Of a stretch of DNA of 64,000 nt, positions 11,029 to 40,372 are shown in pieces. The translations under genes were made by a program, and so were the position numbers. Source of the DNA: Diphasiastrum complanatum (Eukaryota > Streptophyta > Lycopodiopsida > Lycopodiales > Lycopodiaceae); assembly GCA_029204225.1 (NCBI GenBank), contig CM055101.1:62686171-62750170 (forward strand), written 5' to 3'. How positions within the stretch are numbered: position 1 is the stretch's first letter; every line of letters starts with the position of its first letter. The notes beneath the pieces are model-generated. The model worked only from the letters and a program-made list of their open reading frames with translations, had not been told where the DNA came from and made no database searches.

Positions 11029-11817
11029 AAGATTTCATATGGTAGATGCAAAGTGTTGTGATACACATATGGAATCAAATGTAAAGCTAACTATAAGAGG
11101 TAATGAAAGATCCTTCAAGGACATTACTCTCTATAGAAAGCTAGTTGGTTCACTTATATATCTAACCATCACAAGACTAGATCTAAGCTATTGTATTGGT
11201 AGATTAAGCTAATTTATGCAAGATCCTAATGAATAGCATTGGAAGCTAGGGAAAAGAGTTTTGAGATACATCATGGGAACTTGAGATTTTGGCATATTGT
11301 ATGAGGGATCATCACCTAACTTGTATGGTTTTTCAGATTTAAACTTTGCTGAAGATCAAATGGATAGAAAATCCACAAGTGCACATTGTATTTTCAAAGG
11401 TGACGGAGCTATATCATGGATGTCGAAGAAACAAGCCACTATCTCATTGTCATCTAGTGAGGCTGAGTACAAAGCCCTTACTCATTGCACAGAGGAGATG
11501 ATATGGATCAAGAGGATGGTCAAGTATCTTAACTTGCTAGATTTTTTAGAGAGTCCAATCATCATTTGTGATAATCTTTCAGCCCAAAAGTTGACAGCAA
11601 TCCTATCTTTCATGCTAGGAGCAAGCATATTGAGGTGGCATATCACTTTGTGAGAGAGCAAGTCATGGCAAAGGAGGTGGAGTTTCAACATGCTTCTTCA
11701 AGGGATTGTGTAGCTGATATCTTCACCAAAACATTGGGAAGAGACTTGTTTACAAAGCATAGGACTTCATTTGGAGTATTCTCAAAGTCTATGCTAAAAC
11801 TAGATGAAGAGGGAGTA
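11029..11817 (+). pseudogene. Copia C end of RT and RNase H
   Basis: This is the continuation of copia C past the D insertion. It reads KLVGSLIYLTITRLDLSYCI at about 11140, then the RNase H block YGFSDLNFAEDQMDRKSTSA, SLSSSEAEYKAL and the C-terminal DIFTKTLGRDLF near 11710-11760. A frameshift lies at about 11600-11640 between the overlapping frames. A purine-rich GAAGAGGGAGTA tract precedes the 3' LTR at 11818. RNase H would degrade the RNA template during reverse transcription. Confidence 0.85.
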
Positions 11818-12364
11818 TGAGAAATTGTCAACTAGTTTGATATTTTGGTCATATTTGTTTATTTGGCAATTGAGGCCAATTTTTATATTAGACTTAGAGT
11901 TTGACTATTCAAAGTTATATTAGTCTAAAGGCATTTGAATTACCACTTTTAGAAAGTGAGGGAAAGTAGAAAGTTGAGTTTGGACACATTCAAATTTGAA
12001 TGTTAGATACATTGATTTTAGTCATATTGTTGATAGGGTTTTTGTTATGGAGAGAAAGTTCTCTTGGGTTCATCTATCCATTGGTGCACTATATTGGTGA
12101 TATCTTGCAATTTTGTGTGTAGAATGTTGTGATATATAATTCGTTGGGTTCACACATGTGAAATACAATAACTTACTATTTTTGTACAAACATCAACTTC
12201 ATGTTATGATATGTTTGATGCTTGATCAGAATCTTATTGAGTTTGCATCTCTTTCATTAAGTAGATGCTGATTTTCTACATTGCCAATGGTGCTAATTGT
12301 GTTCTCTTCTATACCAAAGACTAGTAGATGATTTTGGATCTTAGCAATCCACAAAATCTTCACA
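11818..12364 (+). repeat. Copia C 3' LTR
   Basis: The LTR starts at TGAGAAATTGTCAAC after a polypurine tract and aligns along its length with the reverse complement of the solo LTR at 52867-53516. The copy there has the terminal inverted repeat TGTGAAAGATT, and its end corresponds to AATCTTCACA here. It contains CACACATGTG at about 12145, where the solo copy has the G-box palindrome CACACGTGTG. Confidence 0.75.
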
Positions 12365-12961
<597 letters not shown>

Positions 12962-13349
12962 TGTCAGGAAAAATCTGTGAGGATTCAGATCGATGGGTCA
13001 AACATTTAGATCAGAACGATCCTACTATTGTATGGAAGTAGTGGACGACTGATTACCTCAGTGCGTGCACTACTACAACAATGGGCGAACACAAGATAAA
13101 TCTTAATTGCGTTTATGCGGAAGCAAAAGAGCAGACAGTCAAACAAATCAATTAGAGAGTTAGACAGTAAGTGGAAAGCATGCAACACTGACAAAATCTG
13201 AATGCAAAACGGGACAATAATTTATTCAGATTGAATATATAGAAATACAAGTCAGATGATGCTGGTGAGCACAAACAATAGCGGGCAAAACCGCGTGCGC
13301 ACAAAGCGCACTACGATCCGTAACAACTACGAGCTTACTCTGATAATCA
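12962..13349 (-). repeat. Copia LTR B (3' LTR, minus orientation)
   Basis: The reverse complement matches LTR A (1938-2327) throughout, with TGATTATCAG and CCTGACA ends. The adjacent sequence on its right (13380-13600) reads as copia RNase H on the minus strand, which makes this the 3' LTR. No purine tract is obvious at the junction, consistent with a deletion there. Confidence 0.8.
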
Positions 13350-13379
13350 GTCTAAAATAAGAAGTAATGCTTGAAGCAT

Positions 13380-13600
13380 CTACTATGTCTGTCTCTAATA
13401 AGTTGTCTTGAAGAAGAATGTAAATCCAGATGTGGATTTATGAGTATCTACATCTCCTCCCCAGCTTGCATCTGAATATCTACTTAGCTAATGAAGATTG
13501 TCATTGTCGACTTCTCCATAGTAGATGCATAGGTCCATTGTAGCTCGAATATACCTCATGACTCCGATAAGAGCCTTATTTTGATTTGTTGCATATATAC
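13380..13600 (-). pseudogene. Copia RNase H fragment
   Basis: The minus strand gives GVMRYIRATMDLCIYYGEVD followed by SRYSDASWGGDVDTHKSTSG, the hallmark RNase H block of copia. It is cut on the left by a deletion up to LTR B and on the right by the short-LTR element at 13604. It belongs to the LTR A/B family by position only. Confidence 0.75.
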
Positions 13601-13603
13601 AAG

Positions 13604-13751
13604 TTTTAAATTCATGTTAGGATCTAGTGTAGTATGCAGATCGCATCAATCATTCACCATAGACACTCCTCACAAGCTCTCAAAGATGGCACATCAAAAG
13701 CATTGTATAACAAAGAGAAAACTGTACATATAGTGAAACACACTAACTGCA
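13604..13751 (-). repeat. LARD-like element, left (3') LTR
   Basis: Matches 16922-17069 from TGTTAGGATCTAGTG (13614) to CTAACTGCA with few differences. The first ten or so bases are diverged (GTTTTAAATTCA versus TGTTAAAATCC), so the left end is approximate. Confidence 0.8.
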
Positions 13752-16700
13752 TGAAAGTATCATGCACACACAATGATCATGTAGAGAGTCTACCGCACTC
13801 TCGACCAACTGACTCCCAACTTGACTACAAGTGGACCACATGAGCAACATGGCTCAAACTGAGGAAATCCTACTGCCACCATGAGACTTACATCCTCCAT
13901 CGATGTCATAAGATTGTACCCTCACTAGATAGTTAGCTAGTAGACATAATGACAAGTCAATGAGCATAAAATGACTAACTTTGTTTCATACGTAGCAAAT
14001 GCATAAACACATACAACTCTGACTCAAATCTAGATTCTTGTGACAAGGTAACATGCAAGCAAACATTCATTCAAACCAACACAAATACATCAAATACATA
14101 ACCAGGCTTGCGCAAACTGTGGTATCATGTTGTACCAGCACCTGTCACCTATAGATCCGCTGCTACACCACTTGGTCACCAAATCAAGTCCTCAATCATG
14201 GCCAGCACTTGCTGTCATCGAGATGCCCTCACGTCTGAGCATATTCATCTATCCAATAGGTCTTGAAAGCTGAGTCTCATTTATTCCCCATGCTCCAAGC
14301 ACAAGAGTCTACCAAGGACTCAATGAACGAATTTATACAAATCTCACCATAGGCTATACCTGAGTAGCTTGCCCATCTCCCAGAGATACTGATGATGATC
14401 TGCCTATTCTACATCCCACGTAGGCTCAACTTCCTATGATTGACGTTGCCACCTCTAATTTGACCAGTATATAGGCCTCCCACCAAGGAGCCTATCTCCC
14501 CACACATGATGCACCAGTTGAAGAACATCCACTATGCATACAAAATGTATCATACCTGAGCAACTGCAGCATCTCCCTGAGTGCCACTCCAATGGACTCA
14601 TCATCCACATACTATGCTCACCTGATGTCTCCAGTCCTAGTCACCATTCTACTAGACAAGCCAATATCCAGAGTATCACCCGCTCCTCCTGGCTCCTAGC
14701 ATCTGCTCACTCTCCCTAGCTATGTGCTACCCGACACCATACCAACCAAGCTCAACCATGAGTCACTGCTCACGAGATCCCGAGACCACTATCTCCCTGA
14801 TCATACTGAGGAATATGGCTCTAAGTGACTTCCTTTAGGCTTCCTAATCTCACCACCTATGGATCCGAAACATATTGGTTCCAACACTTGTACCAAGCCT
14901 AGACTCCTGCAAATACAGTCAAATGCATGAAAGCTAGAGATTGCTTATCCACACCTGTGATGGTAGATGCCTCCCTCCATCGATGCCAATGCCAATGACC
15001 GGCCCCTTGTTGTATCGCCATCCTATACTCCCAAATGAGTACACCATGAAGTCCTCACCATCAGTGTCCCCTATAGAAGATCGCTAGCAAAACATCCATC
15101 ATAGTGTTTGTCCTTCGATCACACCCAACCGTGTGATCTCCATCAGCTCTCCAACCTAGAGCTGGCTTCCAAAGCTTCACACTTTGCCCATTTGCATTTG
15201 TAAAGTCCTAATTCCATCATAAATTGCTCCTATAAGTCCTATCCAATGACTCAAGTCCAAAATGACATAGTTGCCCCCTGATGATCATCCCATGTCATCC
15301 TACAGTCCATCTCTATCAGGTATCTCATGTCATCCATGATCTTGAAGAACTGAGCATCTACCCTATAGTGCCCACATGTATTCCCTCAATCTAGCTCCAA
15401 GCTACTCCTGTGAATGATTCCAAACCATTCCCTGAGAATACACTGAGATGTGAACTCCAAAACCACCATCAAGTCCCTCACATGATTGTGCATGCCAATA
15501 TCCCTCCAATTGAACCTGTGAAATCTTCCATGGCCCAAACAAAATGATCTGCACTTTGCTATCACTGGAATCTACATCCCCGATGCAATATTGATACGAC
15601 AAATTGACTTGACTTAACCAAACTGGTAGTTAAAGTGTATCTCACTGATGACAAACCTGATACACTGCTCCACAACTAATTTGACTTGATCAAAATTAAC
15701 TTACCAACTGTAAAATCATCACACTTACCACTTACCAAGAGTCTCCAAAGTGTGATCACTGACCCGCTCTTCATCCCCCGCGTGTCCCACACACAATCGT
15801 CCAATGCAAGGTCACTATCTTGCCCAATGGCTTCCAATTGGCACCACCTCGCGCTTCCATCACCCGTGACCATTGTGTACCTCCAATCTAGCCCATATTT
15901 CCCTCCGAATGAGAAATTTCCAAGCTACAGATGTGTGTGTCAATGCAGCCATCACCTGACTCGACAATGCCACTATTGATCATACCTGTGAGAGCATTCC
16001 CCCAAAACACCACCTGACGTTGGTCGGTTCTAACTCCAAAAGTTGAACCTGATCACGAGAGTTTTCTACTTGTAACTGATGTACCATACCTATCTCTCAC
16101 CTGTGATTGCTTGCCCTCTCAAAATTGTCGCCAATGATGAGTAGTCATGCCACCAAACTGCACCTTCGTCGCCAATACTAGCTTTCTCCACACAATTCCG
16201 CTATCATTCGCCCCCATACCGCAATTACCGCTTCCAAACACCTTGATATCTTGTAAAAAGTAAGTAATAATGTTTTCGAAGCGATAATGTCTCAATGTAC
16301 CACCCTATAACAATGTCCCGCGGCCTCTTCACGACCTTTTGCCAGCCTCTTTATAGCATTAAGGTGCCCTGCTGTGCAAATTTACAGCACCGAAATAGGC
16401 CACCTACAGAGAAAGATCTAGGGTTTTTCCCTCTGTAAACCCTTGCCTTGAGAAGAATGGAGAATACTCGAGCTTTGCTCAGCCTTTCTTTGAGCTTATA
16501 CTTGCAGCTCTCCATCTGAGTGAGGTCGCCCTACCCCTACCTCTGCCTTAGTAATGCAATTTATAGCACTCCAATTGATGCAATATTGTCTGCAAACAAG
16601 CCAATTTTTCCAAAAATCTGTCAACACCCCACGAAACCGGAAATTTTCCAAATTTCCTCTCTTTTCAACCAAATTTGATCCTATAAATTGTCGTGGCTCT

Positions 16701-16909
16701 CCAGCACTACTCTTTGCATACCCATGCAAGCCCCGTTGTGCCGAACGACTATCCACATAGTGAATAAGACCAATGGAAAGAAGAAGCATCCAAAGGAGGC
16801 CAAAGAAGAGGATGATGCATCAAGCTCAAAGGATTTGAGTGTCATTTTTCCTGGTGAAAGACGCTATCCCATAGCTCCACCATATCGTGCATACTTGCAT
16901 CACCCTACC

Positions 16910-16921
16910 GCTCTGATACCA
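16910..16921 (-). other. Primer-binding site of LARD-like element
   Basis: GCTCTGATACCA on the plus strand is the exact complement of TGGTATCAGAGC. It touches the TGTTAAAATCC end of the right LTR. Confidence 0.85.
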
Positions 16922-17069
16922 TGTTAAAATCCTGTTAGGATCTAGTGTAGTATGCAGATCACATCAATCATTCACCATAGACACTCCTCACAAGCTCTCA
17001 AAGATGGCACAACAAAAGCTTTGTATAACAAAGAGAAAACTGTACATATAGTGAAACACACTAACTGCA
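16922..17069 (-). repeat. LARD-like element, right (5') LTR
   Basis: A 148-bp LTR, TGCAGTTAG...TTTTAACA on the element strand. It is bounded on one side by the primer-binding site and on the other by loss of similarity to the left copy. Confidence 0.8.
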
Positions 17070-18832
17070 TAAAAGGACAGGTGTCCTAACTGCCAAACTA
17101 GAACAAGCCCAATATGGCCTAAATAACTGACAAACCTGAGACATGCCCTCGAGTATAGCATAACGAAACCAAAATCCACTGTACAAGCTAATTTATGGTA
17201 GTTCAACTGTAGAAAGAACAATAGTTTAATGTAATAACAAAACTATTTCAATACTATCATAAACACAACTTATTATCATTCACAAGTGCGGAAAATGAAT
17301 GATAGAGAAAGATCGCTTCATTGCCAATTATCAAAACTCAGATCATAATAGCATGAATAACAGAAATAGTAGAACAAGACAAGTCATGCGACTACTTGGG
17401 TTAGCCGAGTAGTGCAGCTTTTCTTCCAACATAGATGTCATATGTTATATTAGTGCCATTAATACAATGTATTGCCTGATAACATGGTTGTTGAGGTACA
17501 TTCATTAATGCAGTGGTGTGGGAGCCCCCTTGGGCCAAGTTTGTCAGGCTCCATTGACATTCATGATAGCCTTTGAAGTTTTTCATTATATTCATGCTCC
17601 AAATGTTTACTATGATGTTTGTGCTTAATAATAAACAAGCCTTGGTTGTAAGTGAATCGTAAAATAGCTCTATGGCATTGACTTGGTGCATGCACTAGAA
17701 CAAGATTTTTGTTCTTAAGTAGAATCCAATCAATATCTTGAATCGATTCAGAAAGATCTCGCCATGAGAAGAGAGAACATGCAACTGGAAAATGAAAGTC
17801 AATGATGGAGGAGGGGCAATTTTCACGTAGATATATAGACCTCAATGGCTTATGCGCATGTGCCCATGCAACCCTACTACATACTAAACATAATTCTAGT
17901 TACTATTAATGGTCCTCAACATGCATATAGTCTTCACACACCATGTACTCCACACGTCATTATTTGGATGCCTAGGCCCTCTCAAAAGTGTTATGCAATT
18001 GGATTGCATGCCACTTTGAAGCACCAACTATCTTCAAAGGTGCTGAAGACTAAAGGTTAAATAATGGAAAAAGAAATTAAAGGTTCAATCAATGGATGGT
18101 GTGCCACACATGTGCCACCTAGGTTAGTGCTACTAGACTTTCCTAACAACACAAGTTTTGGTTTTGAAGAAGGCACATGCACTAAATGCCAAGCACCCGT
18201 CCACCAATGCTCCATGTTAAGTGATAAAGTGTTTGTCGCTAACGCTCACTTAATTCAACTTGCCCATAGAACGATGCATTCAACTGAGAGTGTTAATATC
18301 TCACTCTCACTTACACTCTCACTTCATCGTTTGCCACTGGAGCGAGAGAGTGTTAGTGTATCGTTGAGAGTGACACTCTCATATAACCTACATGGCCTAG
18401 GATAGGCAAGTCACTCACATTGTAACTTATTATTAAGTTTGGATGGTGCATTAAGCCTGCCTGACCCTGACCTAAAAACTGAGCTCGAATTCAAAACCAT
18501 GCATACATCCACTTTTCTCGCCCTCTCTTAAATGCATCCATCTCTCGCCATCCTCCTCCATCGCTAGGGTGCCATCGTTCGGCTTCACCTCTTCCTTTCC
18601 TTGATCATTTTTCTGATCCCGGAGGTTGTGGCTTTCACACTTAACTCTCCCGAGGTATTGAAAATCTCTGAATGGGAAGTGTATCTGTTTCTATTGAAGT
18701 TCATACTTACCAGCTTTGATGATTGGGGTTTTAGAACAATGGGGTTGGACTATGGGAATTGAGAAGGGAAGATCGATGAAAATCCCAAGGGTTGGCTGAA
18801 GATTCACTGCCTTTCTGTTTTTTTCGCATCAC
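17070..18832. other. Upstream region of the small host gene
   Basis: No transposon or gene is recognised here. Between about 18280 and 18385 CTCACT/ACACTCTC words appear in both orientations (for example ACACTCTC and GAGAGTGT), giving a weak fold-back. From about 18540 to 18660 the strand is CT-rich and ends CCCGAG|GTATTG, which could be a 5' UTR exon and donor for the gene starting at 18833. I cannot place a TATA box with confidence. Confidence 0.4.
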
Positions 18833-35222
<16,390 letters not shown>

Positions 35223-36843
35223 TCTCAGTTCAAGATTTTGGAGGTTTATTCCAAGCCTCGGTTCTTATTAAGTTGGTAGTTGATACTTGAGATGCTGTTA
35301 TGCACTCCGAAAGGCATTCTAAACTGACTGTTCACAATATGCCAAGTGTGCGACCATTTTTGTTGGCTCTTCAACTTCTAGCAGTGAATGTTGTTTTACA
35401 GGTCTCGAGCTATTTCATGGCCCCCAGTAAGTGGCCAAAGTAGCTCGATGGCCTACGGTATCTGTAGCATCTCTATTCTTACAGTGTAAATGCTAATGGT
35501 TGGTTTTTTTATACATAACAATAATTTTAATTTTTGAGCCAGTAATGTTTGGAGGAATTTTTCAAACATAATATTTGGTTTCAAATATGACTACTGTTGT
35601 GATTTTAAATATCTGAAACTAAAACTCTACATTTTGAGTTGCATGTATAGTTTTGCAAAAATGTGAAATTTCTGTGAAACCAAGTTGCAAGGTTCTATAT
35701 ATGCAACAGAAAGCACTTCCATCTTTCATCCAATTCTATTGAAGCCTGCGTACTCATCTTCTAGCCTTTCTTTTCCTTGCTCAAAGAGGAGAAACATTAC
35801 AGGATCATCTCCACATACTAATGCTGGGGATAAGAAAACTATTGGACTCATTCTAGACTTTCCATCACCTTCTTGTTGATATTAAAATGTTAGCAACTTT
35901 ACATATATTCCCATCTTGCCTTTGACATTTGTTAACACATGGTGAACCTTTTGTACATGATAGTTTAGATACATATTTGCTATTGACGAGTCTTATTGGC
36001 TTATTGAACTTTTATGTCTATCTATATGGTGCGTTTGACCTTCCTAAGTTCATATGCTCCAAGTGGATAACTTTCTTAGTCATTATTATTTTCTTTTACA
36101 GTCGGAATGATTTTTCCAAGTTCTCTTTATACTTTTCTTTTGCCAATTTCAAATTGTTGGTTGTAAGCGGCGAAGGGCATAAAATTGGCAATTTGATTAG
36201 ACCATCCAATTGGAATTTTCCACTATTTTAGAGTGTATGAAGTTGCTTGCATATGGGAAATTTTGGGCCGGTAACTCAACATGCCTAGTATTTTTCAATG
36301 TGGTCAATCTTTAATCACCTAAAATGGGAACATATTGAAATCTTATCATGAGTTTAATAAGGGGCTTATCTCCAACTTCAGCCCCCTCAATATGAAAGGA
36401 AGAAAGGCAGTCCGCTTCCCAACATAGGTTACTAGTATTTTATATTTTTGTTTGTCTTGGTACCTCATCTACATATTATGGTCAAATATTCATGTAAATT
36501 TGAGCTGGATCTCAAATGATTATGTTGGTATAATAGAAGTTATAAAGCTTTTCAACTCCTTTTGTACTACCGAAAAAAAATAAAATCCAACCTATGGTTT
36601 TTCAAACCTACGATTTCATGACACTACACTAAAATTAATTTGGAAGATTTGAAGTTGTGTCAATAAGCTAATTCAAGATGTTTTTGGCAATAAATTATAG
36701 GATATTTCATGCGAAGGTTTGAAACTTTTGAAAGAGTGCTTTGCATAACACGAAACACAGTGGAGATCAGTGGAGATCTAGGATTGGTTGATTTGGTTTA
36801 GTGTATTGCGCTTTCCCTTGGTGTTCTTCGAGCTCTACCCGGA
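35223..36843. other. 3' flank of the small host gene
   Basis: AT-rich sequence without a recognised gene. Polyadenylation signals cannot be placed reliably in such AT-rich DNA. Confidence 0.4.
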
Positions 36844-37765
36844 TTGGGAATCTTGGGAGACGTTTTATTTTGTTGGCTTAAAAACAAAAATCAAGATGTT
36901 GATTTAAGAAAAAGAGATTTACTAAAATTGTTGATGTTGAAGATGTTTGTTCTTGGCTGCATTGTCTTGGATAATTTGCATATTTTTTCTAGGCGATTCG
37001 CATTTTCAACAAAATATATGTATTTTCATGGGTACCAATTGTGTTGTGCATTTTTTTTTCTCTCTTTTGAATTTATTCAAAGATTACTTTCTTTTGGTTC
37101 TTGTTTCATATTATTGTTATTAGAGGTAGTTTGAGCACCAAAAGGGCCTTCTATCAAGATACTGTTTTTGATGTTTCACCTATTCGACATACAAATGGCC
37201 CAATTATGTATTTACACTTGTGAAATATCGTAATGTTGTTTGTCGGTCAAATTTTTTTTTACAATTTAATGGTCATAGTTTTGTACAATTCAAAACTCCC
37301 GTTGGGCAGAGTCTTGACTTGTGATTGGACCATATTTGCTGCTCACAAGTTTCTCGAGTGCTTGAGGCTTAAAACTTGTGGTTAACATAAGTCTATTTTG
37401 AACTAATTGGAGTTAGACTAACATATGTGATTTAGAGAAGATGATCAACATTTATTAGTTTTTTAATTTTCATACTTATTCATCGTGTTTTTATTTCAAA
37501 TTCTGTTATTCATCCTCTCTTAGTCTTGTGATGGCTTCGCCGTAGACCATGAAGAAATATTGCTTCAGTTTCTGTTTGCAATGAAAAAGACTATGATGGC
37601 TGTTGGATACCATGTATCTATAGAAAATTTCAATGGGTATTAATGCATGTCTCATTAAGAGGCGACTCTTTGTACAAAAAGAAAATCAACTATGGATTAT
37701 ATGAGCTTTTGGAAGGGTAGAATTTTAGACTTCAAAGTTTTGTTTGGTATCTATTTCAAAGGTCT
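36844..37765. other. Unassigned AT-rich region
   Basis: It contains a 96-codon plus-strand frame (36844-37131) that is hydrophobic and phenylalanine/leucine-rich, which in AT-rich DNA is as likely chance as protein. Nothing else is supported. Confidence 0.3.
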
Positions 37766-38226
37766 TAGTTCAGCATGTGCACATGCATTAGGAAATCAAA
37801 GTGGAAGGCGAGAGGTTCAAATTATAGACTCAAATGCAATTGTAAGTTATTGAAACGTTTTGACTTTTTGCATTACATTGATTGATGTGAGTGTTGTCTT
37901 GGTATATATTTTTTTTGTTTTTTTTTGTAGATTTGTATTCATCAAGCATAATTGAATGGCATTATAGATGTTATTTCTAACATGCGTTCAGAATGTGTAC
38001 ATGCATCAGGAAATCAAAGTGGAAGGCGAAAGTTCAAATTATAGACTCAAATGCAACTGTAAGTCATTGAAAAGTTTTGACTTTTTGCGTTACATTGAAT
38101 ATTCAGATGTGTATGTGAGTGTTGTCATGGTATATATTTTTTGTTTTTTTTTGCAGATTTGTATTCATCAAACATAATTGAATGGCAATCAATACAATTC
38201 CTTGCTGGCATTATAGATGTTATTCA
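37766..38226 (+). repeat. Tandem duplication of an exon-intron-exon module
   Basis: Two copies of about 215-240 bp (from about 37766 and 37983) share GGAAATCAAAGTGGAAGGCG, TTATAGACTCAAATGCAA, a GTAAGT donor, a long T run with GTAG or GCAG acceptor, and ATTTGTATTCATCAA. Each copy thus contains an apparent exon end, a short intron and an exon start. The copies differ at scattered sites, and the second carries a longer downstream part (TCAATACAATTCCTTGCTGG). Confidence 0.75.
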
Positions 38227-38447
38227 TTGTAATATTGGTTTTCTTCAATATAAAAATTGTTCTTTGAGGTCACTTTTGGATTTTTGTATTTTTTTCTATG
38301 ATTCATCTTACACAACATTTATGAATGGACATTCAAAACTGTATGAAATATAGCACAGGTTCCAAAATCAATACATTGCACTGGTTTTTGCATTTTGTAA
38401 TATTTATGAATTTTTTTGTTTAATGTAATGTTCGAAGAACAACGACA

Positions 38448-38705
38448 ATGTTTATTTCTAGTGATTTAATGGATGACATGTTATCGAATCTCCTAGATGA
38501 TCAGTGGGATAAAAAAAGTAATGGCAACATCGAGTTCGTAGTTCATAAATCTTCAATGAAATTTAGTTATCATATAGAGAAACAAATGATTCCTTTAACA
38601 TTTTATTATAGAAGATGGTCTCAAGTTAACAATGAATGGAAAGCACTAGATCAAGATTTTACAATTGAATCATCAAGATCAAACGGAAATCCAAGTGAAA
38701 GAAAA
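38448..38705 (+). CDS. Unrecognised open frame, possible exon
   Basis: An 86-codon frame, mixed charge, with DDMLSNLLDDQWDKKSNGNI and FYYRRWSQVNNEWKALDQDF. Its composition is more protein-like than the neighbouring AT-rich frames. It lies 220 bp after the duplicated module and before another possible exon at 39613. I do not recognise the family; it may be part of a decayed or unknown transposon gene. Confidence 0.3.
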
Positions 38706-39612
38706 TGATGCTACTATTACAACAATTGAGGTGGAAGAGGATTGGACACTGAATCACATTTGATCAGCGCTTATGCTGCTGCAATATGAAACTCCTGAAT
38801 GTTTTTGTTTTCGAGTCAATGAGAGATTGGTACGCATATGTGAATTTTCTCTTCATTGTTAATACACAATTTAAGTGAGTTCCAATGAGTTTATTTGGAG
38901 TTATTTTAGTGATTTTCTCTATTTTCCTTTTTTTGTTTGGGTATGGTCTCACAATTTGCATGGATGTACATGTAAGACCAAGACAAGAGAATTGTCTACA
39001 ATATAAGGATTTAATACAAGCATAAAAAATTTCAAATCGCACAGAGGTTGACATGACAAACATGTAATAGATCATACATACCAACACTATGGTGTAATGT
39101 TTATTTAAAATCTGCAAAAAATTGCAATACAATCACTTGATAGGCTGCTTGCATCCTTTCTTACTCAAAATTGGTTATGCTCTCATAACTTTTATCAGAA
39201 TGTTTTGATGTGCAAGTTTAGGCCCAAGCATACAATTTTCGTAACTTTGAACAACAAGCTTTGAAAAAAAGAAAGAAAATAATGTTTCAAATGACTTCAA
39301 GATTGTCTCAAATATATAGTATTAAATATTTTTGAACATTGTTAACAAAATCAATAAAATATATATGGCTTTCAATAATAGCCATTTGTGTCCTTTTCAA
39401 TATTGCCTCTCTTCTATGCATCATTATGTGATGATTTCTTTCTATAAATGAACCTTTTCTATCAACAAATCATTATTTCTATACATTTATCTTTACATCT
39501 CCATCAAGGTGAGTAGCTTTGTATTCTCTATGATGAAGAATCTCTCATTGGGTGTATCTATTGATGGAGTTAAGCACGATCTTGTGTGTGATAGTAGAAT
39601 TTATAGCATTTC

Positions 39613-39900
39613 TTGTCAAAACTCTTATATATTGTTCATCAATATTTTAAAACATCGGAATTGGATAAAAAAGGCATTGAATTATTAGATCAGTCATTAA
39701 ATAATGAAAATTACTCAGTTACAATAACATTAGGATATTGGACTTTGAAAAATTTACCTCGCATATGTCAAGATCTAAGGGTTGCGTCATGTAGCACTCC
39801 AAAAATGATATTATCTTATGGATGCAAAATCATAGTGCGCAACCAAATGTATTGTCTTGTTGGGAGGACTGAAATATTACAAAGTATAATCGTCAATATA
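39613..39900 (+). CDS. Unrecognised open frame, possible exon
   Basis: A 96-codon frame with protein-like text (YFKTSELDKKGIELLDQSLN, RVASCSTPKMILSYGCKIIV). No family recognised. It could belong with the frame at 38448, but I see no clear splice pair joining them. Confidence 0.25.
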
Positions 39901-40372
39901 TAATTCAATAAAAGTTTTAATTGCAAGATACCGTGTGGATAAAAAATTAGTGAAAATATCCCCTTACCTTTGCATCAACAATCTCCAGATCTATAGCAAT
40001 AGCTCCACCATTTTCTTATACATGGAGTCCACATGTGAATACGTGGCATTCAAGGAATTCATTTCGGGCACACAGGAATGCAACTTCTAATTAAATCCAC
40101 TTTCAAAGAGATTATGTGCAAGCTCCATGTTTGCTGCCAACACATCACAACCAATGAGTGACTAGAATTTATAAGAATTTAAATAAAGCAAATTCTAAAA
40201 CGAATGAAAGTGACTTAATTTTTATAATATGGAATGATGAAGACATTTACCTCCACACTTATATGCTTGACGATTTTTTTTGTTGATCCACAGCTTGAGT
40301 GAATGCCCAAAATATCGAGATACAAAATCATGTCTTTGGTGATGCCAAATGTATATTTATATACAGAATATG

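Larger units (their letters stand above)
3855..12364 (+). mobile_element. Copia C: Ty1/copia retrotransposon remnant, split by copia D
   Basis: The plus strand carries, in copia order, the end of integrase, the integrase-RT linker, reverse transcriptase, then (after the 5.6-kb insertion of copia D) the rest of RT, RNase H and a 3' LTR. The 5' LTR, most of gag and the protease are missing. The reading frame resumes exactly across the CTAAG target duplication. Several frameshifts and stops are present in the integrase. A solo LTR of the same family lies at 52867-53516. It is an old, inactive element that served as target for copia D. Confidence 0.85.
13604..17069 (-). mobile_element. Non-coding short-LTR retroelement (LARD-like)
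   Basis: Direct repeats of about 148 bp (13604-13751 and 16922-17069) flank 3.2 kb with no recognisable retroelement protein on either strand. A perfect TGGTATCAGAGC primer-binding site on the minus strand (16910-16921) directly abuts the right repeat, identifying it as the 5' LTR. Short LTRs plus a long non-coding interior fit a non-autonomous element of the LARD type, mobilised in trans by a copia. I find no good polypurine tract beside the left repeat and no target duplication, so the left boundary is the weak point. Confidence 0.65.

Noticed and set aside
16320-16480. Possible captured plant gene start (AGGGTTT motifs) in the LARD-like element
   Set aside because: Motifs such as TAGGGTTT are common in plant 5' regions, and no coding frame follows on either strand.
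18280-18400. CTCACT/GAGAGTGT repeats as a MITE
   Set aside because: Arms are short and imperfect, with no target duplication or second copy seen in the window.
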